In this document: positions 44,936-52,583 of the stretch, one piece after another | Layout of the letters: the number at the start of each line of letters is the position of its first letter | Position numbering within the stretch: position 1 is the stretch's first letter | From: Vibrio sp. RE88 | GTDB lineage: Bacteria; Pseudomonadota; Gammaproteobacteria; Enterobacterales; Vibrionaceae | Direction: 5' to 3' | DNA: 64,000 nucleotides | Assembly: GCF_013113835.1 (NCBI RefSeq) | Contig: NZ_VTYQ01000006.1 | Coordinates: 1 to 64,000 of the forward strand | Program-made: the position numbers and the translations under genes | The notes under the pieces: model-generated | What the model saw: only the letters and a program-made list of their open reading frames with translations | Told to the model about the DNA's origin: nothing | Databases searched by the model: none

Positions 44936-45321
44936 AGTTTGCTCCTCCAAATACGAGGTTTGCTGGCTGGAACAGGCTTCAACATTTCTTGCTCCAGATA
45001 TCTGGACAATGCCAGTTGCATTTTTATAGAGGAAATCAGTGTTTCGTCATCAAGGTTATTTGGGTAGCAGCGCCACAATATCCACTCATCATCGCGATTT
45101 TCGAGGCTGCAATCCCAGCCTTCTTCACATATAGCGAGCACAAGAGACGCTTGCGTTGACCAAAGACGGTTTTGTGGTGGCTCAATTTGCATACCAATCG
45201 TCACGTAATGCTCTGACTGCAGCCATCGAAGTCTTCTGCTTGCGCATTGGCCTTGCCACTGGCTGTCATCTGATGTGCTATCCGTATCCAGATATCCCAT
45301 CGCAATTAAACGTTCGATCAT
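44932..45321 (-). CDS. ssaB: SpiC/SsaB-like T3SS switch protein
   Basis: This 129-residue protein is at the ssaB position, first gene before sctC. Similarity to SpiC/SsaB (about 130 residues) is modest but visible: SLVLAICEEGWDCSL against a hydrophobic strand, and IKMQLALSRYLEQEMLK against IEKHLALTCILKNVIRN. In SPI-2 it forms a complex with SsaL and SsaM controlling the order of secretion. The shared operator (site B) lies upstream. Confidence 0.72.
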   Translation of the reverse strand: MIERLIAMGYLDTDSTSDDSQWQGQCASRRLRWLQSEHYVTIGMQIEPPQNRLWSTQASLVLAICEEGWDCSLENRDDEWILWRCYPNNLDDETLISSIKMQLALSRYLEQEMLKPVPASKPRIWRSKL

Positions 45322-45377
45322 TGAGAACCTCTTTCTCTGATTTCGGATTCAGTATGTATCGAGAGGTTTTTGTTCGG

Positions 45378-45397
45378 TATCAGGTGAACACCTTAGT
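45378..45397 (-). promoter_or_regulatory. Shared T3SS inverted repeat, site B (ssaB operon)
   Basis: The plus strand reads TATCAGGTGAACACCTTAGT, one base off the perfect palindrome and nearly identical to site A. Its centre is 66 bases before the ssaB start. A further half-site, ACCTGA, lies at 45401-45406. The region is shared with the divergent ssrA gene. Confidence 0.82.
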
Positions 45398-45527
45398 CTC
45401 ACCTGAGGGGAAAAGTTTTATTATCTACATCAAGGTAAAGATGGATCTTACGTGATGCTTCACGCTAAGGTAGAAAGAGCGAATCTTGAAATGATTGCGT
45501 TAAAAATCAATGACTACAGGAGTAGAC

Positions 45528-48308
45528 ATGAAAACTCGTTGGAATTCTTCACTGGTTACCAAACTCACCATTGCTTTCATATCGGTGTTTGTCGGCCTAT
45601 GGGTACTGATTCAAATAAATGCATTCGACAACACCTACAACGGCACCTTAAAGCAAACGCTGAAGAGTTACGACCAAATCAGTGAGATTCGAGCGCAGAT
45701 GAATCGCAGCCTTTTCGCTCAAGCAAAGGATGATACCGAGCAATTTGAGCAGCGCCTTGAGCAGTTCCAGACCATGGAAGTGGACTCTAACGCTGAATTG
45801 GTTGCCCATCAGTTCAATATTGGTGATGCCAATCTACCTATAGAGCGCAAACAACTTTGGGCGCTACAAACCTTTGGTATCGCAGGCCAACAACGTTATG
45901 TAGATAGCTTCATTATTGAGCCGGACAGGCAAGTGTCTATTTATGCGGCATCCGAAATTGAACGTTCTCACCTTGATCAACGCGTCGCTGAGATCATCGA
46001 CCTCTCTCAACTTGATACGGAAGATGGCTTTCGCTGGAGCGAGCCCAAATACGATGCCAGTAGAAACAGCGTTTACATTCTCCTTAGTTACACCTTAAAT
46101 CCGGAAGATGAAATGGCGCGTCAGGTCGGCTTTGCCATTGATATCAAAGACGTCGTTACCGTCTCCAATGTTTATACTAAAGGCGACCAAAATGTATTTC
46201 TTACACCAGAAGGCGTTGTACCATTTCATGGCCAGTCTAAGCCGGACGAACCAACCAGAGCTCAACTGAATAGCCAAATCATTAACGCCGGTGGTGTTGA
46301 AAATGTCGGAGAGTTTTTTGAAATCGACAAGTACTACGTTGTCAGTAAATTCATCGATGGGCCTGATTGGTTGCAGATTTCCATGGTGCCCAAATCAAGA
46401 ATTGAAAAGATGGCTTACACGCCGTTCTACAATGAGCTTAAATGGTCACTAGTCTCTTTTGCTGTAATGATTTTGGTCATGTTGTGGATCTTGTGGAAAT
46501 CACTTGCCCAAACCATCCGTAACTTTGTCGGCATCATTAAAAGTGATCGTCAACCAACCTTTTCAAGGCGCCTACCAGAATCTAGGAAAGATGAGCTTGG
46601 TGACATCGCTCGTGCTTACAACATGTTGCTCGATACGATCAAATCCAGCTATGACGAACTCGAATCTAAAGTTGAGCAACGAACCGTTGAACTTGCTCAC
46701 GCCAAACAACTGGCTGAAAAAGCAACCGCGCGGAAAAGCGAGCATCTGACTAACATAAGCCATGAACTGCGTACACCTTTAAATGGCATCACGGGTTCGC
46801 TTGAGTTACTTCGCAATACTCAGATGAACGAGCAACAAGCTGACTTAAGAAATACGGCTTACACGTGTGCTAAATCCTTACTGAGCATCATCAACAACCT
46901 GCTTGACTTCTCCAGAATTGAAGCAGACCAGATTGAGCTTAATCTTGCTAGCAATCCCCTTCTCAAAGTAGTCGATGAAGCGATGCTAACGATTCAATCT
47001 AATGTCATCAACAAGCCTGTTGAGTTAAAAACCGTTGTTGCCGATAACATTCCTGAAAGCTGCGTATTCGACCCGATCCGAGTGAGGCAAGTACTGGTTA
47101 ATCTACTGGGCAACGCGGCGAAATTCACAGAGCAAGGACATATCTTCCTCTACATTGAAAGCAAAGACGACATGCTATATTTCACAGTCGAAGATACAGG
47201 GCCAGGTATTGCAGCCAATAAGCTGGATGAAGTTTTCGAACCATTCAGGCAGTCTTCCCAGCATCAGGTTGGCACCGGGCTGGGGTTACCGATCTCTCGA
47301 AAACTCGCCAGTATCATGGGCGGTAGCTTGTCTTTGAAAAGTGAGCTTGGTGTCGGTTCAACATTTATTTTCGCTATGCCACTGACCGAACCTGGAATGC
47401 GATTACGCCTTAAACAAGGTGTCATTGATGCACCAGAAAATCTGCATACGCAAATTTCACTTTGGGGCGGAGAGTGTGTCGATAAGCATTCTGACTCACT
47501 TCAAAACGACGAACTCAACTACCTGCCTTGGCGACTTTGGAAGCGTTTGTACGAAATTCAGCATGGTATTTCAACCGAGAAAACCATCGTTCCAGCCAAG
47601 GAGATGTTGCCGTGGAAATTGAAAGTGCTCTTGGTTGATGACGTTGAAACCAATCGCGATATCATCACTAAGATGTTGGTAGAACTTGGCCAAGAGGTGA
47701 TTTGCGTGGAGAGCGGTGAGCTAGCGTTGCAAACCGGCGAACGCCATATCTTCGATTTAGTCTTAATGGATATTCGTATGCCGGGTATCGATGGATATCA
47801 AGCGACACAACTGTGGCGTGAAAGTGAAACCATCCTAGATACCGACTGCCCAATCATGGCATTAACAGCCAACGCCAATCACTCAGAACACGATCAGTCT
47901 ATGCACCTAATGAATGGCTACCTCACCAAGCCTGTCTCATTGAAAGAGCTAGCAAAAGCTCTTGATGTTGCGGCAGAAATTCAGATAGATCGTGACATGC
48001 AGCCAGATATCAATACAGACTCAGATACCCCTATTATGGATTTCGCCGAAGACGAATTTACCCAACGACTCGCTAATCATTTCAAAGATATGGCTCAAGC
48101 TGCCCGTGAGAGCTTAGCGGATCAGAATTGGCAAGAACTCAGAGACATATTACATAACGTAAAAGGAAGTGCTGGTCTCGCTGGTATCAATGATGTTTCG
48201 AGCGCTGCTGCCGATCTAGAAAAGCAATTGGAGCAAACCAATCATATTGAAAGCGAAGAACTTGATCCGCTGCTCCGCGCTTTAGAAAACTATCAATCAC
48301 GTTCATAG
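45528..48308 (+). CDS. ssrA: Hybrid sensor histidine kinase SsrA-like
   Basis: This 926-residue inner-membrane kinase (SsrA 920) has two transmembrane helices around a periplasmic sensor (about 33-310), HAMP, HisKA with H412 in NISHELRTP, HATPase with NLLGNAAKFTE and GTGLGLPIS, receiver domain with D748 in VLMDIRMPG, and HPt with H876 in HNVKGSAGL. It passes phosphate to SsrB. The ATG at 45528 follows AGGAG; the ATG at 45510 lacks a box. It is divergent from the ssaB operon. Confidence 0.95.
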   Translation: MKTRWNSSLVTKLTIAFISVFVGLWVLIQINAFDNTYNGTLKQTLKSYDQISEIRAQMNRSLFAQAKDDTEQFEQRLEQFQTMEVDSNAELVAHQFNIGDANLPIERKQLWALQTFGIAGQQRYVDSFIIEPDRQVSIYAASEIERSHLDQRVAEIIDLSQLDTEDGFRWSEPKYDASRNSVYILLSYTLNPEDEMARQVGFAIDIKDVVTVSNVYTKGDQNVFLTPEGVVPFHGQSKPDEPTRAQLNSQIINAGGVENVGEFFEIDKYYVVSKFIDGPDWLQISMVPKSRIEKMAYTPFYNELKWSLVSFAVMILVMLWILWKSLAQTIRNFVGIIKSDRQPTFSRRLPESRKDELGDIARAYNMLLDTIKSSYDELESKVEQRTVELAHAKQLAEKATARKSEHLTNISHELRTPLNGITGSLELLRNTQMNEQQADLRNTAYTCAKSLLSIINNLLDFSRIEADQIELNLASNPLLKVVDEAMLTIQSNVINKPVELKTVVADNIPESCVFDPIRVRQVLVNLLGNAAKFTEQGHIFLYIESKDDMLYFTVEDTGPGIAANKLDEVFEPFRQSSQHQVGTGLGLPISRKLASIMGGSLSLKSELGVGSTFIFAMPLTEPGMRLRLKQGVIDAPENLHTQISLWGGECVDKHSDSLQNDELNYLPWRLWKRLYEIQHGISTEKTIVPAKEMLPWKLKVLLVDDVETNRDIITKMLVELGQEVICVESGELALQTGERHIFDLVLMDIRMPGIDGYQATQLWRESETILDTDCPIMALTANANHSEHDQSMHLMNGYLTKPVSLKELAKALDVAAEIQIDRDMQPDINTDSDTPIMDFAEDEFTQRLANHFKDMAQAARESLADQNWQELRDILHNVKGSAGLAGINDVSSAAADLEKQLEQTNHIESEELDPLLRALENYQSRS

Positions 48309-48322
48309 CGAAGTAGGAAAAT

Positions 48323-48763
48323 ATGACATACGAACAATGGGACGCAATTGCTGATGTCTACATTCCACTTATAGGTTGCATTAGCCTGATCGTAATCCTG
48401 ATTACGGGTTTTAGGTCTGGTTTGAGAACCGGTACTAAGCAGCTGCTCGCAACTTTAGTATCAACGCTGTACATCTATGCACTGATGTTTGCAGATAACT
48501 ATTTCCAAATTTGGCCTTCATTCGGGATGGACTATAGCACCCACACTGCGTTAGCACTGGTGTTCGTCACCTATCTGTTTACCCATAGCAAAGCACTAAA
48601 ATGGGTCAGCGTGGCGTCTATGATCGCCTATGCCATTTTGATGATGTACCAACACTATCATACGTTTTCAGATATCATCACGACTGCACTCTGCGTTTTA
48701 CCCGTGCTTTGGCTTTGTCAGACTCGGCTTGTAAAAGGGTTAAACACACAACCTTGTGCCTAA
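48323..48763 (+). CDS. PAP2-like small membrane protein in the ssrA operon
   Basis: This 146-residue membrane protein has about four to five helices. It keeps a reduced PAP2 phosphatase pattern: MDYSTHTALAL in place of PSGH, and HYHTFSD with the HxxxD of the third motif. The first motif (KxxxxxxRP) and the conserved Arg before the HxxxD are not apparent, so catalytic activity is doubtful. It begins 14 bases after ssrA, so it belongs to the same transcript. SPI-2 has no such gene. Role unknown. Confidence 0.65.
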   Translation: MTYEQWDAIADVYIPLIGCISLIVILITGFRSGLRTGTKQLLATLVSTLYIYALMFADNYFQIWPSFGMDYSTHTALALVFVTYLFTHSKALKWVSVASMIAYAILMMYQHYHTFSDIITTALCVLPVLWLCQTRLVKGLNTQPCA

Positions 48764-48775
48764 CCAATTAAGCGT

Positions 48776-48814
48776 AAAAAACGGCGAATTCAGTAAAGGC
48801 TGAATTCGCCGTTT
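48776..48814. terminator. Bidirectional terminator between the ssrA and ssrB genes
   Basis: AACGGCGAATTCAG and CTGAATTCGCCGTT form a perfect 14-pair stem with a 6-base loop, flanked by A and T runs. It lies between the convergent PAP2-like and ssrB genes. Confidence 0.92.
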
Positions 48815-48832
48815 CGTTAAACTGTATCTAAG

Positions 48833-49477
48833 TTAGATACCCATCCTATGGGCCCATTTCATTAAATCGGCAACATTGTGGGCGTCTAGCTTACGCATAA
48901 TGTTCATCCGATGGGTTTCTACGGTTTTCAGACCAATCAACAGGGCTTCAGCAATATCTCGATTACGTTTACCTTCGAAGATCAATTTGAGAACCTGCTT
49001 TTCCCGCGGCGTTAAAACCGGGATATCCCCTTCTTCGACACCACTTAGTGCCTCAATATGTTTGGCGTCCAAAGCTGGGTCTAGAAAACTCTTGCCTCGT
49101 GTCACACTCTTTATTGCAGCAAGTAATGTACTCTTAGAGCCATTTTTCAATACGTAACCGTTTGAACCGGCATCTAACGCTTCTCGTGCTTTGCGCTCTT
49201 CTTCAGAGGCCGTCAATACGATGATCATCATGTCTGGCCAACGTTTACGTAACTGTCGAATTGCCTCTACACCGGACATGCCCGGAAGGTTAAGGTCCAT
49301 AAAGACCATGTCCGGTTTGAGCTTAAGGCACTCCTCGTATACTCCCAGCCCATCTGTCACGAATCCTACTAACTCCAAATTTGGATATGGAGAAAGGCAG
49401 CTTTTTAAACCGTCGAATATAAGGTCATGATCATCCACGACCAAGATTTTTAAATGTGAATACTCGCCAAATGTCAT
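48833..49477 (-). CDS. ssrB: Response regulator SsrB-like (NarL/LuxR family)
   Basis: This protein is 214 residues (SsrB 212). The receiver domain shows VVDDHD and the phosphoacceptor in VFMDLNLPG; the output domain is a LuxR/NarL helix-turn-helix (LTPREKQVLKLIFEGKRNRD, KTVETHRMNIMRKL). The ATG at 49477 (MTFGEYSH) is preferred over 49507, since GGAG stands at correct distance. It is the partner of SsrA, but unlike in SPI-2 it is encoded convergently and not directly after the kinase. It likely activates the T3SS operons; NarL-type proteins bind inverted repeats. Confidence 0.93.
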   Translation of the reverse strand: MTFGEYSHLKILVVDDHDLIFDGLKSCLSPYPNLELVGFVTDGLGVYEECLKLKPDMVFMDLNLPGMSGVEAIRQLRKRWPDMMIIVLTASEEERKAREALDAGSNGYVLKNGSKSTLLAAIKSVTRGKSFLDPALDAKHIEALSGVEEGDIPVLTPREKQVLKLIFEGKRNRDIAEALLIGLKTVETHRMNIMRKLDAHNVADLMKWAHRMGI

Positions 49478-49646
49478 CGTCATTCTCCACGTCAGAAATC
49501 GATGCATATAAGGTTCAATATAACCAAACTGCTACGAATTTATTGTTGTTATCGATATTCAATCTATCATTCAACGTGAAGTTATCAAGAGCGTTTTTCA
49601 TTTAAGTGACATGGGTTCTCATAACGAGGCAGATCGAAGGGCGCGT

Positions 49647-50699
49647 TTAGTCTTCTCCATCGTCGTAAGAGACGTTCATCACCACGCGAAGTAACTCAGC
49701 AACAGGCTCAAACAATGATTCGGGAATGACCTGACCGGGCTCAACTTGATGATACAAGGCACGTGCTAGCGGAATGTTTTCAACCAGCGGAACCTCATGT
49801 TTCTCCGCCATTTCAACAACATGTAGGGCCATATGTTCTTGCGCTTTGTCTAAAACTAACGGCAACGGTGTTTCACCCGGTTGGTAATATAGGCATACCG
49901 CAATGTGTGTAGGGTTTCGGACAATGACTGTCGATTTTTTCACGCTAGACACTAAAGATCCGTTCGCCGTTTCTCTTTGTAGTTCGCGACGTTTTTGCTT
50001 CACTTCAGGGTTGCCTTCTGTTTCCTTGTATTCCTGCTTAGTGTCTTCTTTCGACATCTTGAGCTGTTTCATTGTCTGGAAATGGACGAAAGCGTAATCC
50101 CCAACGGAAAAGACAAGGTAACAAACAAGGAAGGCGCCCCATAACCATTTGATCAGAGTGAAAATGATCTCTACGCCGCAATCTACACCACATGTAGGCA
50201 AATACTGGAACATATTCACATGCTGATGCAACAGGTAATAAAAGACCAAACTGAGCACCAAAATCTTGAGCATGTTCTTACACAGCTCAAACAAGCTTTT
50301 CATTGAGAAAATGTTCTTTGCATTGTTGATGACATTCACTTTGTTAAAACTTGGTTTTAAGCTTTCAGATGCCCAAACTGGCCCCGTCTGAACCATGCAG
50401 CTAAACGTGACGGTAATCACCAAAATAAAGACTAATCCCGCAATGAATCGAATCAGGATATAAACAAACGCCGCAACCACGGTTTCTGCCGCCACTTTAA
50501 GTGGCAAATCGATAGAAGTGATGGCGAGGTCGATCATTTTCCATATCGCTTCCATCATGCCCTGCCCTTCAATAATGAAGTAACCGAGAATCACCGCCAT
50601 CTGAAAGCCTGTCACGATCTCATTGCTTTTAATGACCTGGCCTTTTTTTCGCGCATCACGTAAGCGTTTTTGGGTTGGTTTTTCGGTTTTCTCAGCCAT
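49647..50699 (-). CDS. sctU: T3SS export switch protein SctU
   Basis: This protein has 350 residues: four transmembrane helices in residues 28-210, then a cytoplasmic domain with the autocleavage motif N262-PTH. Autocleavage between Asn and Pro alters the substrate class exported. The length fits SsaU (352). It is the last gene of the sctR-S-T-U operon, 2 bases after sctT. Confidence 0.97.
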   Translation of the reverse strand: MAEKTEKPTQKRLRDARKKGQVIKSNEIVTGFQMAVILGYFIIEGQGMMEAIWKMIDLAITSIDLPLKVAAETVVAAFVYILIRFIAGLVFILVITVTFSCMVQTGPVWASESLKPSFNKVNVINNAKNIFSMKSLFELCKNMLKILVLSLVFYYLLHQHVNMFQYLPTCGVDCGVEIIFTLIKWLWGAFLVCYLVFSVGDYAFVHFQTMKQLKMSKEDTKQEYKETEGNPEVKQKRRELQRETANGSLVSSVKKSTVIVRNPTHIAVCLYYQPGETPLPLVLDKAQEHMALHVVEMAEKHEVPLVENIPLARALYHQVEPGQVIPESLFEPVAELLRVVMNVSYDDGED

Positions 50700-50701
50700 A
50701 C

Positions 50702-51484
50702 CTAGCCCTTAAATAATTGGAACAGCGTTGAGATGTTGCTTTCAAACTGATTGATTTGATTGAGGTAGTGAGACAGTGCGAAATGCATGCTCACCAAAAG
50801 TAGGAAAACAACTAAGATGCTTTTTATGGGCATCGACAGGAAGAACACGTTGAGTTGCTCAACAGAACGATTAACCAAGCCAAGCGCGACATCGACCATG
50901 ATCATGACGACCATTGCAGGCAGTGCAAAGCTTAAGCACATGTCAGACATCATCTGCCACTGTTGGCTGATAAATGACAGCAGATCCTGATTAAAAGACA
51001 AGGCAGACTCAGGGGGTAACACGGTATAGGACTGATATAGAGCGGTTAACAAGGCGTTAAACCCACCAGAAACCAGAAATAACACTCCTAGTATTTGAGT
51101 GAAGAACATACCAAACACTGAGGATTGTAACCCCATCAACGGGTTGAGTACCGTTGACATCGATGCACCACGCATTGTATCGATAACAAATCCGGCCATA
51201 TCAATCGCCCAGAATGGAATGGCGGCGCAGAAACCAACAATCAGGCCAATTAAGAGCTCTTCACCGTAAATGAATGTTAGCTCTGTCAATGGCTTGGCCG
51301 CAAAGTCAACAGGGTGAGCTTGCATCATCGGGATGATGGGCAATGCAAACATCAGTACGAGTGTATTACGGATCAACCCGCTTCCCATCGCTCCACCTTT
51401 GAAAAGCGGTAGCATTATCATCATGCCCAGTGGTCGCATCATGCAAAGTGCGAGAATCGGAACATGTTGCATCAGGGTTGCCAT
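50702..51484 (-). CDS. sctT: T3SS export apparatus protein SctT
   Basis: This 260-residue polytopic membrane protein (SsaT 259) has conserved FliR/SctT features such as RPLGMMIMLPLF, EELLIGLIVGF and IDTMRGASM. It is part of the SctRST export gate core. It is one base from sctS. Confidence 0.96.
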   Translation of the reverse strand: MATLMQHVPILALCMMRPLGMMIMLPLFKGGAMGSGLIRNTLVLMFALPIIPMMQAHPVDFAAKPLTELTFIYGEELLIGLIVGFCAAIPFWAIDMAGFVIDTMRGASMSTVLNPLMGLQSSVFGMFFTQILGVLFLVSGGFNALLTALYQSYTVLPPESALSFNQDLLSFISQQWQMMSDMCLSFALPAMVVMIMVDVALGLVNRSVEQLNVFFLSMPIKSILVVFLLLVSMHFALSHYLNQINQFESNISTLFQLFKG

Positions 51485-51754
51485 TTAGCCCCCTATGTAT
51501 CCAATCTGGTCGAAAGCCAGTCCGGCGTAGTTGAGCAGAGTGCTCCCCATCCAGTGATAGCTCACGGCAAGCGTGATGCAGACAGCCACCAATTTAATAA
51601 GGAATTGCAAAGACTGGTCTTGTATCTGCGTCAGTGCCTGAAACAAACTCACCAGAATCCCCACCGCAGAAGCCACGACGACCACAGGTAAAGAAAGGAT
51701 AAGCACTAACCAAAGCAACTCAGAAGTAAAATGGATAATCACCGCTTCGTTCAT
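51485..51754 (-). CDS. sctS: T3SS export apparatus protein SctS
   Basis: This 89-residue protein has two transmembrane helices (LLWLVLILSLPVVVVASAVG and LIKLVAVCITLAVSYHWMG) linked by the conserved loop SLFQALTQIQDQSLQF. It is part of the SctRST helical core. It overlaps sctR by 4 bases. Confidence 0.97.
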   Translation of the reverse strand: MNEAVIIHFTSELLWLVLILSLPVVVVASAVGILVSLFQALTQIQDQSLQFLIKLVAVCITLAVSYHWMGSTLLNYAGLAFDQIGYIGG

Positions 51755-52407
51755 GAGAAAGACCCCATCAGTTGACCAATCAGTTTGTCCCAGCCGCCCA
51801 TTAGGATAAAAATTAATAGCTTGAACGGTAAAGCAATCGTCATTGGCGATACCATCATCATGCCCATCGCTAGTAAGATGTTTGAAACGATCAAGTCGAT
51901 GGCGACAAACGGCAAATAAAGCAAGAAACCAATTTTGAACGCTTCAATCAATTGGCTCATGGTAAATGCCGGGACCATGACCAACAGTGAATCTTTAGAT
52001 AGCTCGCTTTGGTATTGCTCAGGCCAGATTTTGTGTCCAATCTCAGAGAAAAACTGAATTTGGGTATCGCTGGTGTTGTGACTGAGAAATTGATGATATG
52101 GCGCGATGATCTGATCGCTGATCTGGCTAAACACTTCTGGTGACGCCCAATCCACCGGATGTGCGGCTAAGTTATCTCGAATAGCTAAACCAACAGGCGC
52201 CATCGTAAACATAGTCAGAATCAGCGCTAAACCATAAATTGCCATGTTAGGTGGGATTTGCTGAATACCCAGTGCATTTCGCAGCATGGACAGTACGATC
52301 GAGAGTTTTAAAAATGATGTCCCCATGACCGCGAACAGTGGTAAAAGCGACATGAAAAATAATACTGCGATCAGCTGAATTGGATTATCCAATAAGGCCA
52401 TAAACAC
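51751..52407 (-). CDS. sctR: T3SS export apparatus protein SctR
   Basis: This 218-residue protein has four transmembrane helices and shows the FliP/SctR signatures MGTSFLKLSIVLSMLRNALG and IDLIVSNILLAMGMMMVSP. It is the first gene of the sctR-S-T-U operon, which in SPI-2 directly follows sctQ but here stands 45 kb away with its own promoter and operator (site C). Confidence 0.98.
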   Translation of the reverse strand: MFMALLDNPIQLIAVLFFMSLLPLFAVMGTSFLKLSIVLSMLRNALGIQQIPPNMAIYGLALILTMFTMAPVGLAIRDNLAAHPVDWASPEVFSQISDQIIAPYHQFLSHNTSDTQIQFFSEIGHKIWPEQYQSELSKDSLLVMVPAFTMSQLIEAFKIGFLLYLPFVAIDLIVSNILLAMGMMMVSPMTIALPFKLLIFILMGGWDKLIGQLMGSFS

Positions 52408-52457
52408 CTCCCAACGATGGTTACATGGTGAGTTTGCACTAGATAGCCATTGCGTAG

Positions 52458-52477
52458 TATCAGGTCAGGACCTGAGA
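52458..52477 (-). promoter_or_regulatory. Shared T3SS inverted repeat, site C (sctR operon)
   Basis: The plus strand reads TATCAGGTCAGGACCTGAGA with a perfect TCAGGT-CAGG-ACCTGA core. Its centre is 60 bases before the sctR start. It has the same orientation and flanking TAT as the other three sites. Confidence 0.83.
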
Positions 52478-52583
52478 TATAAGTGACATGGAATTGGATA
52501 GAAATGGAGATATAACTTTTTATAATCAATCACTTCTGAATCTTCGACATATCCTTTAAAGCTAAATAAACCTTAGAGGACAT

